In this document: positions 1-12,060 of the stretch, one piece after another
Layout: each line of letters starts with the position of its first letter
How positions within the stretch are numbered: position 1 is the stretch's first letter
Translations under genes and position numbers: made by a program
The notes under the pieces: model-generated
Seen by the model: the letters and a program-made list of their open reading frames with translations, nothing else
Databases searched by the model: none
What the model was told of the DNA's origin: nothing
NCBI GenBank assembly: GCA_021613535.1
Contig: CP075495.1
Location: 13,082,001 to 13,146,000, forward strand
Source of the DNA: Adineta vaga
Lineage: Eukaryota > Rotifera
Direction: 5' to 3'
Length of the DNA: 64,000 nt

Positions 1-17
1 TAACATCACCAACAGAT

Positions 18-2646
18 ATGAATATGAATCAAAATATACATTCACAAACAACTGCATCATCATCACTTTTAATATTGCCATCAACTTCATCGTCATCAGA
101 AGTTACATCAATAGTAACTGATACAAAAGCAAAACGACTTTTGAATACAATTGATAAATTACATCAAATTCAAAATGCAAATAAAGATATGACAACATCA
201 AACATCAGTCTTGAAACGGAACAAATGAAAATAGATGAAGATGATCATCATTTTTCACTCGATCATTCATTACAAATATCTCAAGTTTTTACAATTGATC
301 ATCTAGATGATTTAAACAAAGAATATCAATCGTCAACTAATACCAGTAAAGTTTAATGAAGATTCTCCAAAAATCTTATCTCTTGAAACTGTTTGTAGAC
401 GAAATTTTCCCACAATCTTCTCTTGAATCTGATTCATTTCGATGTCCAAAAAGTCATCTCGAAGATGCTTTATTCAAATTTCTTGAACAAGCAAATCTTT
501 TACAATATTATTCTGCTTTTATTGAACAAGGTTTGACGCTCGTCTTTAATTCCAAAACATAAACTATATCTTTTCAATTTAATTAGGTGGCGATGATTTA
601 AAACAACTTGCAGAAGCACAAAATGATGATTTTCAAGAGATCATTACTCTCGTTGGAATGACATCGAAACCTTTACATATAAAACGTTTTAAAAAGGCTT
701 TAGCTGATTATCGACAATCAATCAATGATATAGATATCAATCAATCGTATACATCGAGTTCACTGCGTTGTTTATCAACAGGATTATCATTATCTGATCG
801 ACATTCAACATCAACAAATAATTCAATAAAAGTTAACAATCAAATAATATCGAATTGGAATGTAAATATTAGTTTACTTTGATTCTTGACAAAAAATCTG
901 CATTATACGCGAAGAAAAGATTTGAAATTGTTATTTGTTTTCAGACGATTGATCCTAATAAAAATAATAATGCGCATCAATTATTGGATGATAGTCAACG
1001 AAAGATGATTGCTGATGAAGCAGAACGTTTAGCAAATTTATTACCATTGACAACAATGAAAAGATTCAATGGACAAAATAATATTTCCAAAGAATTATTT
1101 GTATAATTTTATATAGGAAAAATATCCTTGTATATTGATTTCTATAGGCAACAATGAATTTACCAAGAGATTTTGAAGATCGTTGGCAACGTATCCGAAA
1201 ATATTCAGCGATTTGTAAGAATTTTACAAAAGATTTTTTCAAAGACTCGCTTTTACTTCATATAACTTAGATAATCGATTTGATTCAAAGAAATCCAATG
1301 AAATAATGAGTTTACATGAAGTAATTTCAGAAACATATTTTAAACATTATCTTTATTTTATCATATATAAATCAATCTAGATTTTAATCAATGAAGCAGC
1401 AGCTGCTATTTGTTTTTATCGACCAGGTCCTTTCCTTAAGAATTGATCGGTATTTGTTCAACTATTTCGAACTTTAGAATATCTAACCCGTCGTGATGAA
1501 TTATCACATCTTGCTCGACGTATTCTTCAAAATATTGGAATTACTACCAATAGTACTCTCAAACGGTATCATAAATTCATTCTATTTCTTTCGTAAAATC
1601 AATTTTTAAATACTCTATAGACCATTAAATATGTTAACATGTGACATAACACCTGCAAAACAAGTTAAATTGAATATGTCTCTTGGAAAACCTACAACAC
1701 GACAAAGAGATCCAGATACGTTTCGATTAATGTGGCATAATCGTGAAGTATGAAATCTTATTAATACTTGAATTGAGATTGATTCAGTTTTTTATTATTA
1801 TAAAGGCAAAAGTTGAACAAATTCCAATTGAAATCGAAACACTTCGTTGTGAACAAAACAAATTATTACAACAACTTAAACAAAACACAATGGATTCCTC
1901 ATCATCATCATCATCATCTATAGATACTAATAATAGTTTAAAAAAACAAATTGATGAATTAAGTAAAAAAATTGAACAACTTAGTGATGAAGAGAAAAAT
2001 TTACGAAGATTAATTCGAAAAAAGAATATGCGGTAATTGATAAAAACATTTTTTTCCTTTTTCCCAATTTATTGTTCTCATATCTATTAGTCTTCGTGCT
2101 AAAGAACGTCATCAACAAAAACAACAAATGTCGGAAACTCATTCATCAACTGTTCAAGATTTAATATTACCGATGACACCACCACCACCATCATCATTAC
2201 TATCTTTTCCAGATGAATTCGAGCAAAATCAACAATCATTGTTAGCATTAACATGTGAATCTATCACGAACAATACTCCTCATTCAATAAATATCAAAGA
2301 AGAGAAAATTGAATCATCAATTAATCTTACTTCTCCAGTTTTAAAATCAAGAAAAGATATGTCAACTTGTTCAACAGCTAAATCAATTGATCGACGACGA
2401 GAAGAAGTAAACGATCGAGCAATTCTAATTAACAAGAAAATAAATGCTACAATAGATAAATCGTCTTGTTTAATACAAAGAAAACAATCATCGACAATGA
2501 TTCAATCAGTGTTTAACACTGATTTTCATTCAGAAATTCGAAATGATCATTTACTAACAACTGAAAATGACGATGACATTGTTGACAGCAAAAGTTTTAT
2601 CCATAATCTTGATTTTCATATAACTCATCTCACAGAAAATGAATAA
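18..2646 (+). CDS. NAB: NAB-family transcriptional corepressor (NGFI-A/EGR-binding protein homologue)
   Basis: NAB proteins bind EGR zinc-finger factors in the nucleus and repress their targets. Eleven exons join in frame: 18-345, 399-530, 587-861, 945-1100, 1148-1214, 1271-1320, 1381-1426, 1478-1565, 1621-1747, 1806-2032 and 2091-2646, giving 683 codons plus stop. The NCD1 domain spans the exon 2/3 junction (NLLQYYSAFIEQGGDDLKQL, then LVGMTSKPLHIKRFKKAL). NCD2 is spread over exons 4-8, with KYSAIYNRFDSKKSNEIMSL and INEAAAAICFYRPEYLTRRD matching vertebrate NAB1/2 closely. Exons 9-11 code for a charged coiled coil and a long Ser/Thr-rich tail that I do not recognise from vertebrate NABs. The frame is open upstream of the first ATG to the window edge, so the true N-terminus may lie outside. 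A TGA in exon 7's frame at about 1443 falls inside the 51-bp intron 1427-1477 and is not a defect. Confidence 0.9.
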
Positions 2647-2936
2647 ATACACGAAATTATTTATTTCCCATACAATGAGAAAGAAAACATTTCCCTTTTG
2701 TAATCCCATTTTGTTGTTTCATACTATTATAATCAATTTATAGATGTCATTAGTAGTTAATATGTTGTTTTCTTTCCTACACAGTATTTGTGCTCGTCAT
2801 CAGTTTACTATTTACCATAACGAGTGAAAGGAATGAAGCCTGAACGAAAACTTATAAATGTCAAATACTTGATCATTTCTTTTCTTCTTACACTAAATCA
2901 AGAGTGTTTGTTTCTATTTTTAGACGGTTAATCATC

Positions 2937-5900
2937 ATGTCGACAAAAGCAATCTATGAAGCAACAGGCAAAAAACTTTTAAATAAGTATCTCGGTTCAA
3001 CTGCAGCTGAATGTCGCTGTGTAAGCGTTGATGCAAATACCGATTGGAAGGAACTTATAGCTAATAATAGTTGGTTAGAAAATGAGGTTCGTTCTGACTT
3101 TATATTGATTAGAGAAAAAAAAAATGAATATTTGTGATCTTTTTAGCGATTAGTTGTTAAACCTGATCAATTGATTAAACGACGTGGAAAACTTGGACTT
3201 ATCAAAGGTAATGTGACAATTCAAGGAGCAAAAGATTTTATTTTCGAAACACTGGACAAAGAAATTTCGGTGAGATTATAGTATTTAAGAAATAAAAATA
3301 ATATTTTGCTAATTTTGAAAAATTTTCTCGTTTTCAGATTGGTCATACAACAGGAAAATTAAAACATTTCATCATTGAACCCTATCTTGAACATGAAAAA
3401 ACAGATGAAATGTATATTTGTATTTATTCGAATCGTGATGGAGAAATTATATTATTTCATCATGAAGGTGGTGTGGATATTGGTGATGTTGATTCGAAAG
3501 CAGTACAATATTCTGTTCTTATTGATGAATCATTTGATGTCAAGAAAATGGAAACAGCTCTATTGAAGCATGTACCTGCTGATCGACAATCGTATGTTTG
3601 AATAGATCTTTAAATATAGGCTTTTTCTTTTCATTTTTATACATTTCTAGGCATTTATCAGCATTTATTAGCAAATTATTTCAAGTTTATATGGAATTAC
3701 AATTTACTTATTTAGAAATTAATCCATTAGTTGTTACACCAACTGTTGTTTATATACTTGATCTTGCAAGTCGTCTTGATCAAACTGCAGAATATTTATG
3801 TGCCTCAAAATGGGGTACTATTAAATTTCCACCACCCTTTGGTCGAGATGCTTATGCTGAAGTATAAAGTTGAAAATTTTGAATGAAAATCGAGTTTGAT
3901 TTCTCCTCTATTTAAGGAAGCTTATATTGCTGAACTCGATGCTAAATCTGGCGCATCATTGAAATTAACCGTTCTCAATCCGAAAGGTCGTGTATGGACA
4001 ATGGTTGCTGGTGGCGGAGCATCGGTTATCTATAGGTATGTAATAGAAAATAGATAAATTAAATTGGTTTGAATTGAAATTTTTAGTGATACAATTTGCG
4101 ATATGGGTTTTGCTTCTGAATTAGCTAATTATGGAGAATATTCTGGTGCACCAAGCGAACAACAAACATATGAATATGCAAAAACAATTTTATCTTTGAT
4201 TATTAAAGAAAAGAATCCTGAAGGAAAAGTTTTAATTATTGGAGGTGGTATTGCTAATTTTACCAATGTTGCTGCGACATTCAAGGTAATTGGCATCTAT
4301 TTAAAACAAAGAGAACTGAAAATTGAAATACGAATTCATTTTTAGGGAATTGTAAAAGCATTAAGAGAATATCGTGATCATTTAATTGAACATAAAGTAT
4401 CAATTTTTGTTCGTCGTGCTGGTCCAAATTATCAAGAAGGTTTACGTGTTATGCGTGAAGTCGGCGCATCACTAGGCATCCCTATACATGTATTTGGACC
4501 GGAAACACATATGACAGCTATTGTTGGCATGGCATTAGGTATGATTCTTTCTTTCTCGACAGTCATTTATCAAATTAACTGTCGCTCTTTCATTTTGTTT
4601 ATCTATCTGTATAGGAAAACGTCCTATTGCACCTCCTGAACATGCAGAATTAACTACAGCTAATTTCTTACTACCAACTAGTGTCAATGTAAGTATTGAA
4701 GAATAAAGTTCTTTATTGTTCAATATTGTTTTGTATCATAATTCCGAATAGGATGGGATGGGGTAGGATAGAACAATCAGTCCATGAGATGATCAAGCTC
4801 GTCCCATCCCATTCTATCTCATGGGACAATTTTGCATTATATAAAAGTCTCATGGGATTGAATTATCCCATCCCATTCGGAATTCTGTTTTGTATGGTGT
4901 TGATTAATAGTATATGTTCTTAGGTTCCTTTACAAGATTTAAAAGCAGTGAGAATTCGAGAAAATATAATATCTAATAATAATAATAATAATAACACGGG
5001 TGATTGAAGGAAAAAAAGAATATAACTGCTTGCTTTTGTGTTTTTTTTTATTATTTGTCTGCGTCCTTCCTCTAGCAATCAAAAACAAAATTTGAAGAAG
5101 AACGTAGACGTCTCAATAGTTCGATAAGTTTTGAGCGTCAATCATCAGTGGTATGTACGTTTATTTAATGCATGTTTTATTCGATCAGTTAATAAATGTG
5201 TTTCTAAAATTATGCGTTCTACTATAGAAAAGCGAAGATTCCAATGCAGCTAGTGATACAACACCGAAAGTTCGTGATGGTATGCAAAAACTTAATTTGG
5301 ATCGACCATTATTTTCAAATACAACCAAATCGATTGTTTGGGGCATGCAAACAAAAGTAATTTCTTCTAAAGATACTCTTTAATCTAGTATTTTTCTTGT
5401 TTAGGCAGTACAAGGTATGCTAGATTTTGATCATGTATGTCGACGAACTCATCCATCCGTTGTGGCAATGATTTATCCATTTACTGGTGATCATAAACAA
5501 AAATTTTATTGGGGTCATGAAGAAATTCTTTTACCATGTTATAAAAATATGGCTGATTGTATGAAACGACATCGAGATGCTGATGTATTGATTAATTTTG
5601 CATCATTACGTTCTGCATATGATAGTACAATTGAAACATTGAAATACCCACAAGTAAAAATAACTAAATGAAGATAAATGAAATTATTCAATTTTTCATA
5701 TATCTAGATTCGATCAATTGCAGTTATTGCTGAAGGCATTCCAGAACAGTTAACACGCCGTATGTTACGTATAGCAAATAAACAAGGTGTCTTTTTAATT
5801 GGACCAGCAACTGTATGAAAGTGATCTGAAGATTTATTCTGTTGTAATCCTTTGTGTATAATTTAGGTCGGTGGTTTAAAAGCTGGTTGTTTTAAAATTG

Positions 5901-7857
5901 GACATACGGGTGGTATGCTTGATAATATTCTTATGTCGAAACTCTATCGACCAGGCAGGTATGTACGAGATAATCTTAGATATATTGCAAAGAAATGAAA
6001 TAAATTTCAATGTTTTCAGTGTGGCATATGTATCTCGATCAGGTGGCATGTCAAATGAATTGAATAATATCATTTCACGCAATTCAGATGGTGTTTATGA
6101 AGGCATTGCTATTGGTGGAGATCGGTAATTTGTATAATGTCAATTATTTCAAATATCAATTAGATTCTAGTTATCCGGGTACAACATTTACTGATCATAT
6201 CTATCGTTATGAAAATGATCCTGAAGCAAAAATAATTGTCCTTCTTGGTGAAGTATGTTTTGTAATCTTTCTTTTCTGACATCAACATCGTCGATAAATC
6301 TTGACTAGGTCGGTGGTATTGAAGAATATCACATTTGTGAAGCAATCAAATCAAACCGTATCACTAAACCTTTGATTGCTTGGTGTATCGGTACATGTGC
6401 ATCGATGTTTACATCTGAAGTGCAATTTGGCCATGCTGGTTCACATGCTGACAATGATCGTGAAACAGCGCTAGCAAAAAATAAAGCATTAAAAGATGCA
6501 GGTGCTTATGTACCAAATAGTTTCGATGAACTTGGAGATTTAATTCAGTAAGTAACAAACAATCAGATTGTAGAACGATAACATCTATGGTTTATTTAGT
6601 ATGGTATTCACGGAACTTATAGAAACTGAGCAACTCCAACCGAAACCAGATGTATTACCACCATCTGTACCAATGGATTATGATTGGGCTCGGGTATGAT
6701 AGAATACATTTTGATCTAGTGGATTTGGTTGTCTTATTGAAAATAAATTCTGTTTAGGAATTAGGTTTAATTCGTAAACCAGCTAGTTTTATGACTAGTA
6801 TTGTTGATGATCGTGGTCAAGAATTATTATACGCAGGTATGCCTATAACGGATGTAATCAAAGAAGATATGGGTATTGGTGGTGTACTTAGTTTACTTTG
6901 GTTTCGCAAACGGTTCGTTCTTTAAAGAAAAATGTTCATTTTTAGTATATCTTTTCTCTTCTAGTTTACCAAAATATGCAACTGACTTTCTCGAGATGAC
7001 ATTAATGGTAACAGCCGATCATGGACCAGCTGTCAGTGGTGCTCATAATACAATTGTATGTGCACGTGCTGGCAAAGATCTTGTTTCATGTTTAGCTTCT
7101 GGTTTATTAACAATTGTAAGAAAGAATACAAAGAATGAATCTTTTTTTATTATTATTCTACAATGAAATCTTTAGGGTGATCGATTTGGTGGAGCCCTTG
7201 ATAATGCTGCAAAACAATTTAGTGAAGCGTTTGATACAGGTTTACATCCAGCAGATTTTGTTAATAAAACACGTAAAGAAGGGCAACTTATCATGGGTAT
7301 TGGTCATCGAATTAAATCGGTAAAAATATCTTTTTTCAGAGCATTAAACTGATTTTTGATTGTATTTAGTTAAATAATCCAGATATGCGTGTTGTTCTTT
7401 TGAAAAAATTTGCCAAAGAAAATTTTCCATCAACTCCATTACTTGACTATGCACTTGAAGTTGAAAAGATCACTGTTAGCAAGGTAGGACTTCATTCATT
7501 CTAAAAGCTTTTGAATGAAATCCAATAATTCTGTTTTCATATAGAAACCAAATTTAATTTTAAATGTTGATGGATGTATTGGTGTAGCTATGGTAGATCT
7601 TTTACGCAATTGTGGTTGTTTTACACTTGAAGAAGCATCTGAATTTATTGAAAATGGCGCTTTAAATGGACTTTTTGTACTCGGTCGAAGTATTGGTTTT
7701 ATTGGTGAGTTAATTTATATGGCGAAATATTTTGAAAAAAAAATTCGTTCTTTCACATCTTTTCTCAGGTCATTTTCTTGATCAAAAACGTCTTCGACAA
7801 GGTCTTTATCGTCATCCATGGGATGATATATCTTATATTCTACCAGAATCAATGTAA
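2937..7857 (+). CDS. ACLY: ATP-citrate lyase (ATP-citrate synthase)
   Basis: This cytosolic enzyme cleaves citrate with ATP and CoA to acetyl-CoA and oxaloacetate, feeding lipid synthesis. The gene has roughly twenty exons with introns mostly 50-70 bp. The ATP-grasp N-terminus reads [19 protein letters not shown]; the first junction is 3086/3147. Further landmarks are the citrate/CoA-binding part ([20 protein letters not shown]), a divergent Ser-rich linker (5086-5290, with RQSS, where the vertebrate enzyme has its phosphorylation sites), the phospho-His loop [11 protein letters not shown] (about 6420-6450), and the citrate-synthase-like C-terminal half ([47 protein letters not shown]). The stop is at 7855-7857. 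A splice acceptor ends at 2923, so a 5'UTR intron or trans-splice site precedes the ATG. The intron at 4689-4922 contains a small transposable element. Confidence 0.95.
4737..4885. mobile_element. MITE-like inverted-repeat element in an ACLY intron
   Basis: A 149-bp insert with inverted ends (left AATTCCGAATAGGATGGGAT, right ATCCCATCCCATTCGGAATT) sits inside the ACLY intron. It is flanked by perfect 10-bp direct repeats TGTTTTGTAT at 4727-4736 and 4886-4895, which look like a target-site duplication. An internal near-palindrome (GTCCATGAGAT near 4780, ATCTCATGGGAC near 4815) would let the whole unit fold into a hairpin. No coding capacity is seen. The element family is unknown. Confidence 0.7.
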
Positions 7858-8522
7858 AAGCTAAAGAATAACTTATCTTTTTCCAGTAGATATTTTATAT
7901 TGTCTTTGTGCGTTATTTAATGGTATTCATTCCTTCAATATCTTGTATTACTTTTAAATGGAAAAGAAAAAAAACTGATTAAGTAGATTCTCATTTCTAT
8001 TCGGTACTTTTTTGTTTAGTGATTCTTCTTATTCAGTATTTTCATTCCCAATTTTAACATATTCTTTATTTTATTTTGTCTTTCGATTATAACAGTACTA
8101 TCTCATGATCATTCTCACACATATCATAATCGATTCAATCTCGTGTCTTTTTATTGTGTTGTGTCTTCCTTTATCATTTTATTTATAATATTATTAAAAA
8201 AATAAATAAACGACTTAATTCTCTAGAGATTTCTACGCAAAATGATGTTTGATTTCATCATCAATGTAAATAAGATTATCTTGATTCGAAAAATATATAT
8301 ATATACGTGAAGGAATACTTTGAATTACAATACTAATCGATTGAATGGAAGATATTTAGTATTTTAAAAATAAAAACAATAAATATATATCGGGTGTAAA
8401 AAAAATAGATTAATAAATATTTATCTTTCTCATTCAAGATAAATATTTATATAAAAATAGTGGATATCTGTTTGATAGAATTTTGCACATATGTGTTGCC
8501 TTCTGAAAAATAATAAATATTA
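7858..8522. other. Tail-to-tail intergenic region between ACLY and the phosphatase gene
   Basis: AT-rich 3'UTR and intergenic sequence containing AATAAA-like signals (about 8205) and a short (AT)n run near 8290. I see no coding exon, RNA gene or repeat of note. Confidence 0.6.
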
Positions 8523-9282
8523 TTATTCCATCTGGACATCTTCTGTTTCTGTTTTTGAGACAGTTGTTATTGCTGCTTGATTAACATCAAGTTTTTCAAA
8601 AGGATTTTGTTTATCATCATTGTTTTTAGTTTCATCGATGTCTTTCGTTGCTCGTAATTCTTTTTCATAACGAATTAATTGTAAAAGAAAAGATGGATTT
8701 GGTCCAGCAACACGCCGTCGTTCAAGTAGATAACCATAGGCTTTTTGTAAAGTATCATGATGATATCTAAATGAAACGAAAATTCGTATTTGTTTAATAA
8801 ATAAAATTGAAGAAATCTGACTTCATTAAATATGCTAAAACAATTGAAGATGAACGTGATATTCCCATTTGACAATGCACTAAAACTTTCTCTTTGTTTT
8901 GTTTACAATCATATAGAAATTTATTCGTAACATCAAAATGTTTCTTTATATCTGCAGTAAAATCATCATTAAGATTAATCCATAGAACATTGAAATTTTC
9001 GAGAATTTCTTTGTCTAATTCACAATCACAAACATCAATGATATGTTTTATTTTTAATTCTTTTAATAATTTTGCATTTGAAGCATGTTGTATATCGCCA
9101 TGATAAAGAAATTCATCTAATACTAATGATGGATGACCAGTTGCCATTTGAGGATATGGTATTGATGAACGTTTCTTATATTGAAAATCGTATAGATCAT
9201 TTAGATAAGAGATTTCATCATCAGTTGCATTATATTTATCTCTTAGAAACTTCTGTGTAACACCTAATGTATCGCGAAACAT
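8523..9282 (-). CDS. Dual-specificity (DUSP-type) protein phosphatase
   Basis: Two exons (9282-8822 and 8766-8523, intron 55 bp) give 234 residues. The Cys-based phosphatase signature HCQMGISRSSS is present, with the nucleophile at about Cys137 and a likely general acid in LNDDF (Asp106/107). The following segment, AYGYLLERRRVAGPNPSFLLQ, is the canonical helix after the P-loop (VxxxRPxAxPNxGFxxQL in relatives). The N-terminal 50 residues recall the helical segment in front of the catalytic domain in slingshot-type phosphatases, but similarity is too weak to name a subfamily. The C-terminal 40 residues are polar and acidic. A splice acceptor lies 12 bp before the ATG (9294-9295), so an upstream exon or a trans-spliced leader is possible. 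It is expected to dephosphorylate Ser/Thr/Tyr of a signalling or cytoskeletal protein; the substrate is unknown. Confidence 0.8.
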
Positions 9283-9427
9283 TGCACAATGATCTAAAAA
9301 TTTAATTGATTATTTAGAATTAAGATTTTTATAAATATATTTCTTGAGGTAGCAAAAAAATCCTTTATTCTTTCATTTGTTATACAAACGAGAGTATGTT
9401 TAAGTCAAGTTGCACATAAAAATAGAA

Positions 9428-9493
9428 GCAATATAAAAAAGATCAAGCTAAAATCCGTTTCGTTTAAAATTTTAGCTATCATAAAGGTATTGC
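9428..9493 (-). promoter_or_regulatory. SECIS element in the selenoprotein W 3'UTR
   Basis: On the minus strand, about 110 nt past the SelW stop, lies a classic eukaryotic SECIS. Helix I is GCAATA/TATTGC (9493-9488 with 9433-9428), followed by an internal loop and the non-Watson-Crick quartet strands ATGA (9482-9479) and TGAT (9445-9442). Helix II is a perfect 9-bp pairing AGCTAAAAT/ATTTTAGCT, and the apical loop contains AAA about 13 nt after the ATGA. It directs selenocysteine insertion at the in-frame UGA of the adjacent gene. Confidence 0.85.
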
Positions 9494-9601
9494 GAACTAT
9501 AAAAATACACAGACTTGAAATCAATGAAGAAAACAAAAACATATTCCGGTATGAGTATAACATAATGAAGACATTATCATGAACTTGAATGGATAGCTGC
9601 T

Positions 9602-10019
9602 TTAGAGAATTGAACAAGATGAACTCTTGTCAACTTCGGTCACGGTTTCAACTTCACGACCTTGAGCAGCATTGTCAACTTGTTCTGCAATCTAGAGAAA
9701 TATCAGATTAGCAGAAGATATTATATTCAAATTAGGAGGGAAAAAAACACAAACCTTGTCAAATGCAGGAAAGCTGCCACTGTCAAGTTTCGAAAAGATA
9801 ACTTTTTTATTTAAAGTTACCTCAAACGAACCTAGAACAAGATCATTAAGATATATTTTTTCAAATATAAAACTAAATATACTTACTACGTCGTCCAACG
9901 GTGCCAGTCACGGTAGCATTGGGCACGCGTTGCAAAATTTGCTTACGCAATGCCTCGTACCGTGAATCGTACCCTCATGCACCGCAATATTCTACGTTAA
10001 CAACAGCTGATTTACTCAT
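9602..10019 (-). CDS. SELENOW: Selenoprotein W (Rdx family), with in-frame UGA for selenocysteine
   Basis: SelW is a small thioredoxin-fold redox protein of the cytosol. Three exons (10019-9887, 9831-9755, 9691-9602) give 99 residues. The protein starts MSKSAVVNVEYCGA, then codon 15 is TGA (9977-9975), then GYDSRYEALRKQIL. This places selenocysteine in the family CxxU motif (Cys12-Gly-Ala-Sec15). Downstream, TGTVGRRSSFEVTLNKKVIF, SKLDSGSFPAFDK and IAEQVDNAAQ match the SelW/SelT/Rdx fold, whose family carries similar (S/T)KxxxGxFP segments. The TGA cannot be a normal stop because the frame continues through two further correctly phased exons and a good SECIS lies in the 3'UTR. A conventional gene caller would truncate or miss this gene. 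Confidence 0.93.
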
Positions 10020-10435
10020 TGTTTTTGTTCAAACGAAGATAAATAAATGTTTTTAAAAAAAAGTATCTAAAATAAACGCCCACGTAATAAACAAAAGTGT
10101 GATTGGTTCGACACGCATATATATCAGATACGAATGTTAATAATTATGATGAAGAAAAGAAAAGAAGCACATATTATATATATCAACTGTGTAACTAACC
10201 TCGAACCAATCGAAGATTCGAGTTTCTAGATGGCATGCATAGACAGATTGTCATACTTTTTTTCACTCACAAGTTTACATTAAATTCAAATACAATCGAT
10301 CTAATCCTCGGCTTGTTTTGTTCAGAATTGTAAACATAACTAAATGCACATAATTAAACAAAGATTACGGAAGACAAGATCGTTGATTTAAGATTAGAAG
10401 AGCAACGAAATAAAAACATTTTGTTATTCAATTAG
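10020..10435. promoter_or_regulatory. Divergent promoter region between selenoprotein W and the secreted Cys-rich protein
   Basis: 416 bp of AT-rich sequence between two divergently oriented genes. Short (TA)n stretches (10117-10125, 10174-10181) are visible, with no coding exon or RNA gene recognised. It presumably holds both promoters; no specific factor site can be named. Confidence 0.5.
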
Positions 10436-10993
10436 TTGAACAGAATGTATCATTCATTGATTATGATGTTTTTTATCATTAATTTAATTAAAGGTGATTG
10501 TCTTTATCCTGAATGGAAAACAACGTGTCAAAAATATTGTATGGATAATCAATTGTATGAGATTCAACTTAATCAATGTTACAGTCAAAATCCGGATCAA
10601 TTAACTTGTAAATGTAGTGGACAAATATTAACAAATAAAATAAAAGATATCATAGAAAACAAAAACTCAATACGTCCTTCTACTTCAACTGTGTATTCCA
10701 CAACTTCTTCGAATGAAATATGTATTCCTTCTCAATCGTGCATCATTGGAAAAGGCGTCTGCTATAATAAAACTTCTTATTGTACTTGTCATAATGGAAT
10801 TTGGACAGAAGTTGCATGTCCTGAAGGAAATATCTGTAAAACTCAAAATACAATTTCATCGTGCCAATCAACATCAGCAGTAAATGATTCAATTTTATTA
10901 TCGTCATTCACTTCAACGATCGAGATCAACAAATATCTGTATATATTTGTTTATTGGATATTAGTTCAATGCGCGAAAGACAATAAATTTTAA
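10436..10993 (+). CDS. Secreted cysteine-rich protein, function unknown
   Basis: Single-exon ORF of 185 codons. Translation may start at codon 1 or at the second Met (codon 4). A hydrophobic signal peptide (SLIMMFFIINLIKGDC) is followed by two Cys-rich blocks (roughly residues 20-65 and 95-145) separated by a Ser/Thr-rich linker (STSTVYSTTSSN) that could be O-glycosylated. The C-terminus has a second hydrophobic segment (YLYIFVYWILVQ) near the end, as in GPI-anchored or single-pass surface proteins. The cysteine spacing does not match a family I can name with confidence. Signal peptide, cysteine content and codon use like its neighbours support a real gene. It is probably a cell-surface or secreted domain protein. 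Confidence 0.65.
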   Translation: MNRMYHSLIMMFFIINLIKGDCLYPEWKTTCQKYCMDNQLYEIQLNQCYSQNPDQLTCKCSGQILTNKIKDIIENKNSIRPSTSTVYSTTSSNEICIPSQSCIIGKGVCYNKTSYCTCHNGIWTEVACPEGNICKTQNTISSCQSTSAVNDSILLSSFTSTIEINKYLYIFVYWILVQCAKDNKF

Positions 10994-11054
10994 TTTCTTT
11001 CGTCAGGAAAATGAAACAAATTGAAATAAAATCTAATGTCATTGAGATCTATTT

Positions 11055-12060
11055 TCAAAAAAATGTTGGTAATCGATGTTCATTAGCAATCGTTGATGGA
11101 TAAATTTGCCTTGATGGTCGTCCAAATCGAGCTAAACGATAAAGAGTATGCTTCCAAACTTTGAAAAAACGTCGATCAATAAGCATAAAAATAAGTGGAC
11201 CAACTAAAGCACTTAAAATACTTCCAAAACGCGAATAGATACTTGGATAATTATTTGAAATAATATGTGAAAGAATAGCATTTGGTGCCCAAAAACTTAA
11301 CCATAAAGTATACAGAACAAAAAATTGAATAAGTAATTGTAAATGTTTACTATGCTAAAAAAGAAAATAAAAAGATGAAAATAATATTTGAGAAATTTTA
11401 ATATTATACTTGTGCTCGTGCAGCTCGTTGTGAATGACGAACATGTATTGTTGTTAATGCTACAAAATAGCAATTTAATACAATTGGTATTAATAAAATA
11501 GCGATTAAGTTTCCTATTTGAGTTTTAACATTATGATATTGTAAATGACAACTAGATGAATGTTGATGAACATGTACTGTTACGATTTGAACGAATTTTG
11601 TTTGAAAGAATAGAAAAAGTGCACCAAAAAGATAAAGAAATAGATTGATTAGAATAAGAATATATGGATATCGAGTAGCTATATCACAATTTTTTACAAT
11701 TAAATAATAACGTGTGATATTTAAACATACTAATATATAAGCTTCAAGAACAGTAATATAAGCAGATGTGTATGCTTCTAATCCACAGAATAGTTTGAAA
11801 ATCCTGGGTGAAATACAATATGGTAGTGATGTACGAAGACTGTATTCTATAAAGAGCTGAAGAAGTAGAAGCATATCGGTAAAAAGATAATTATAAACCC
11901 AAAGCATTGATAATTGCCGAAGTGGTCGATGTGTAGCTACTTGTATCCAGAATAAAATATGAAATATAAACGCAGGTATTGCTAATGCAAGATATGCTCG
12001 TCCTATAGGACGAAATCCTGATACCCAAGTCATGTTATAGCATGGCTGCGACATTTTCAA
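11055..12060 (-). CDS. Orphan rhodopsin-like 7TM receptor (GPCR)
   Basis: Two exons (12060-11410 and 11354-11055, 55-bp intron, phase 0) give 316 residues. Seven hydrophobic segments can be drawn, starting with AYLALAIPAFIFHILFWIQV, with paired cysteines in loop regions (ISPRIFKLFCGLEAY and SSCHLQY, the usual TM3-ECL2 disulfide positions). TM7 lacks the NPxxY motif and reads LSALVGPLIFMLIDRRFFKVW, a variant of the P-x-x-Y/F end followed by a basic helix 8. There is no clear DRY (LNITRYYLIV at the TM3 end keeps an R-Y). The protein is shorter than most family-A receptors and has no long N-terminus. Such divergent, mostly lineage-restricted receptors are common in rotifers; the ligand is unknown. 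Confidence 0.75.

Noticed and set aside
1427-1477. Apparent in-frame TGA interrupting NAB
   Set aside because: It lies in a clean 51-bp GT-AG intron; removing it restores the exact family sequence.
9405-9617. 70-codon minus-strand ORF
   Set aside because: It overlaps the selenoprotein W 3'UTR and SECIS, is hydrophobic by chance and has no family match.
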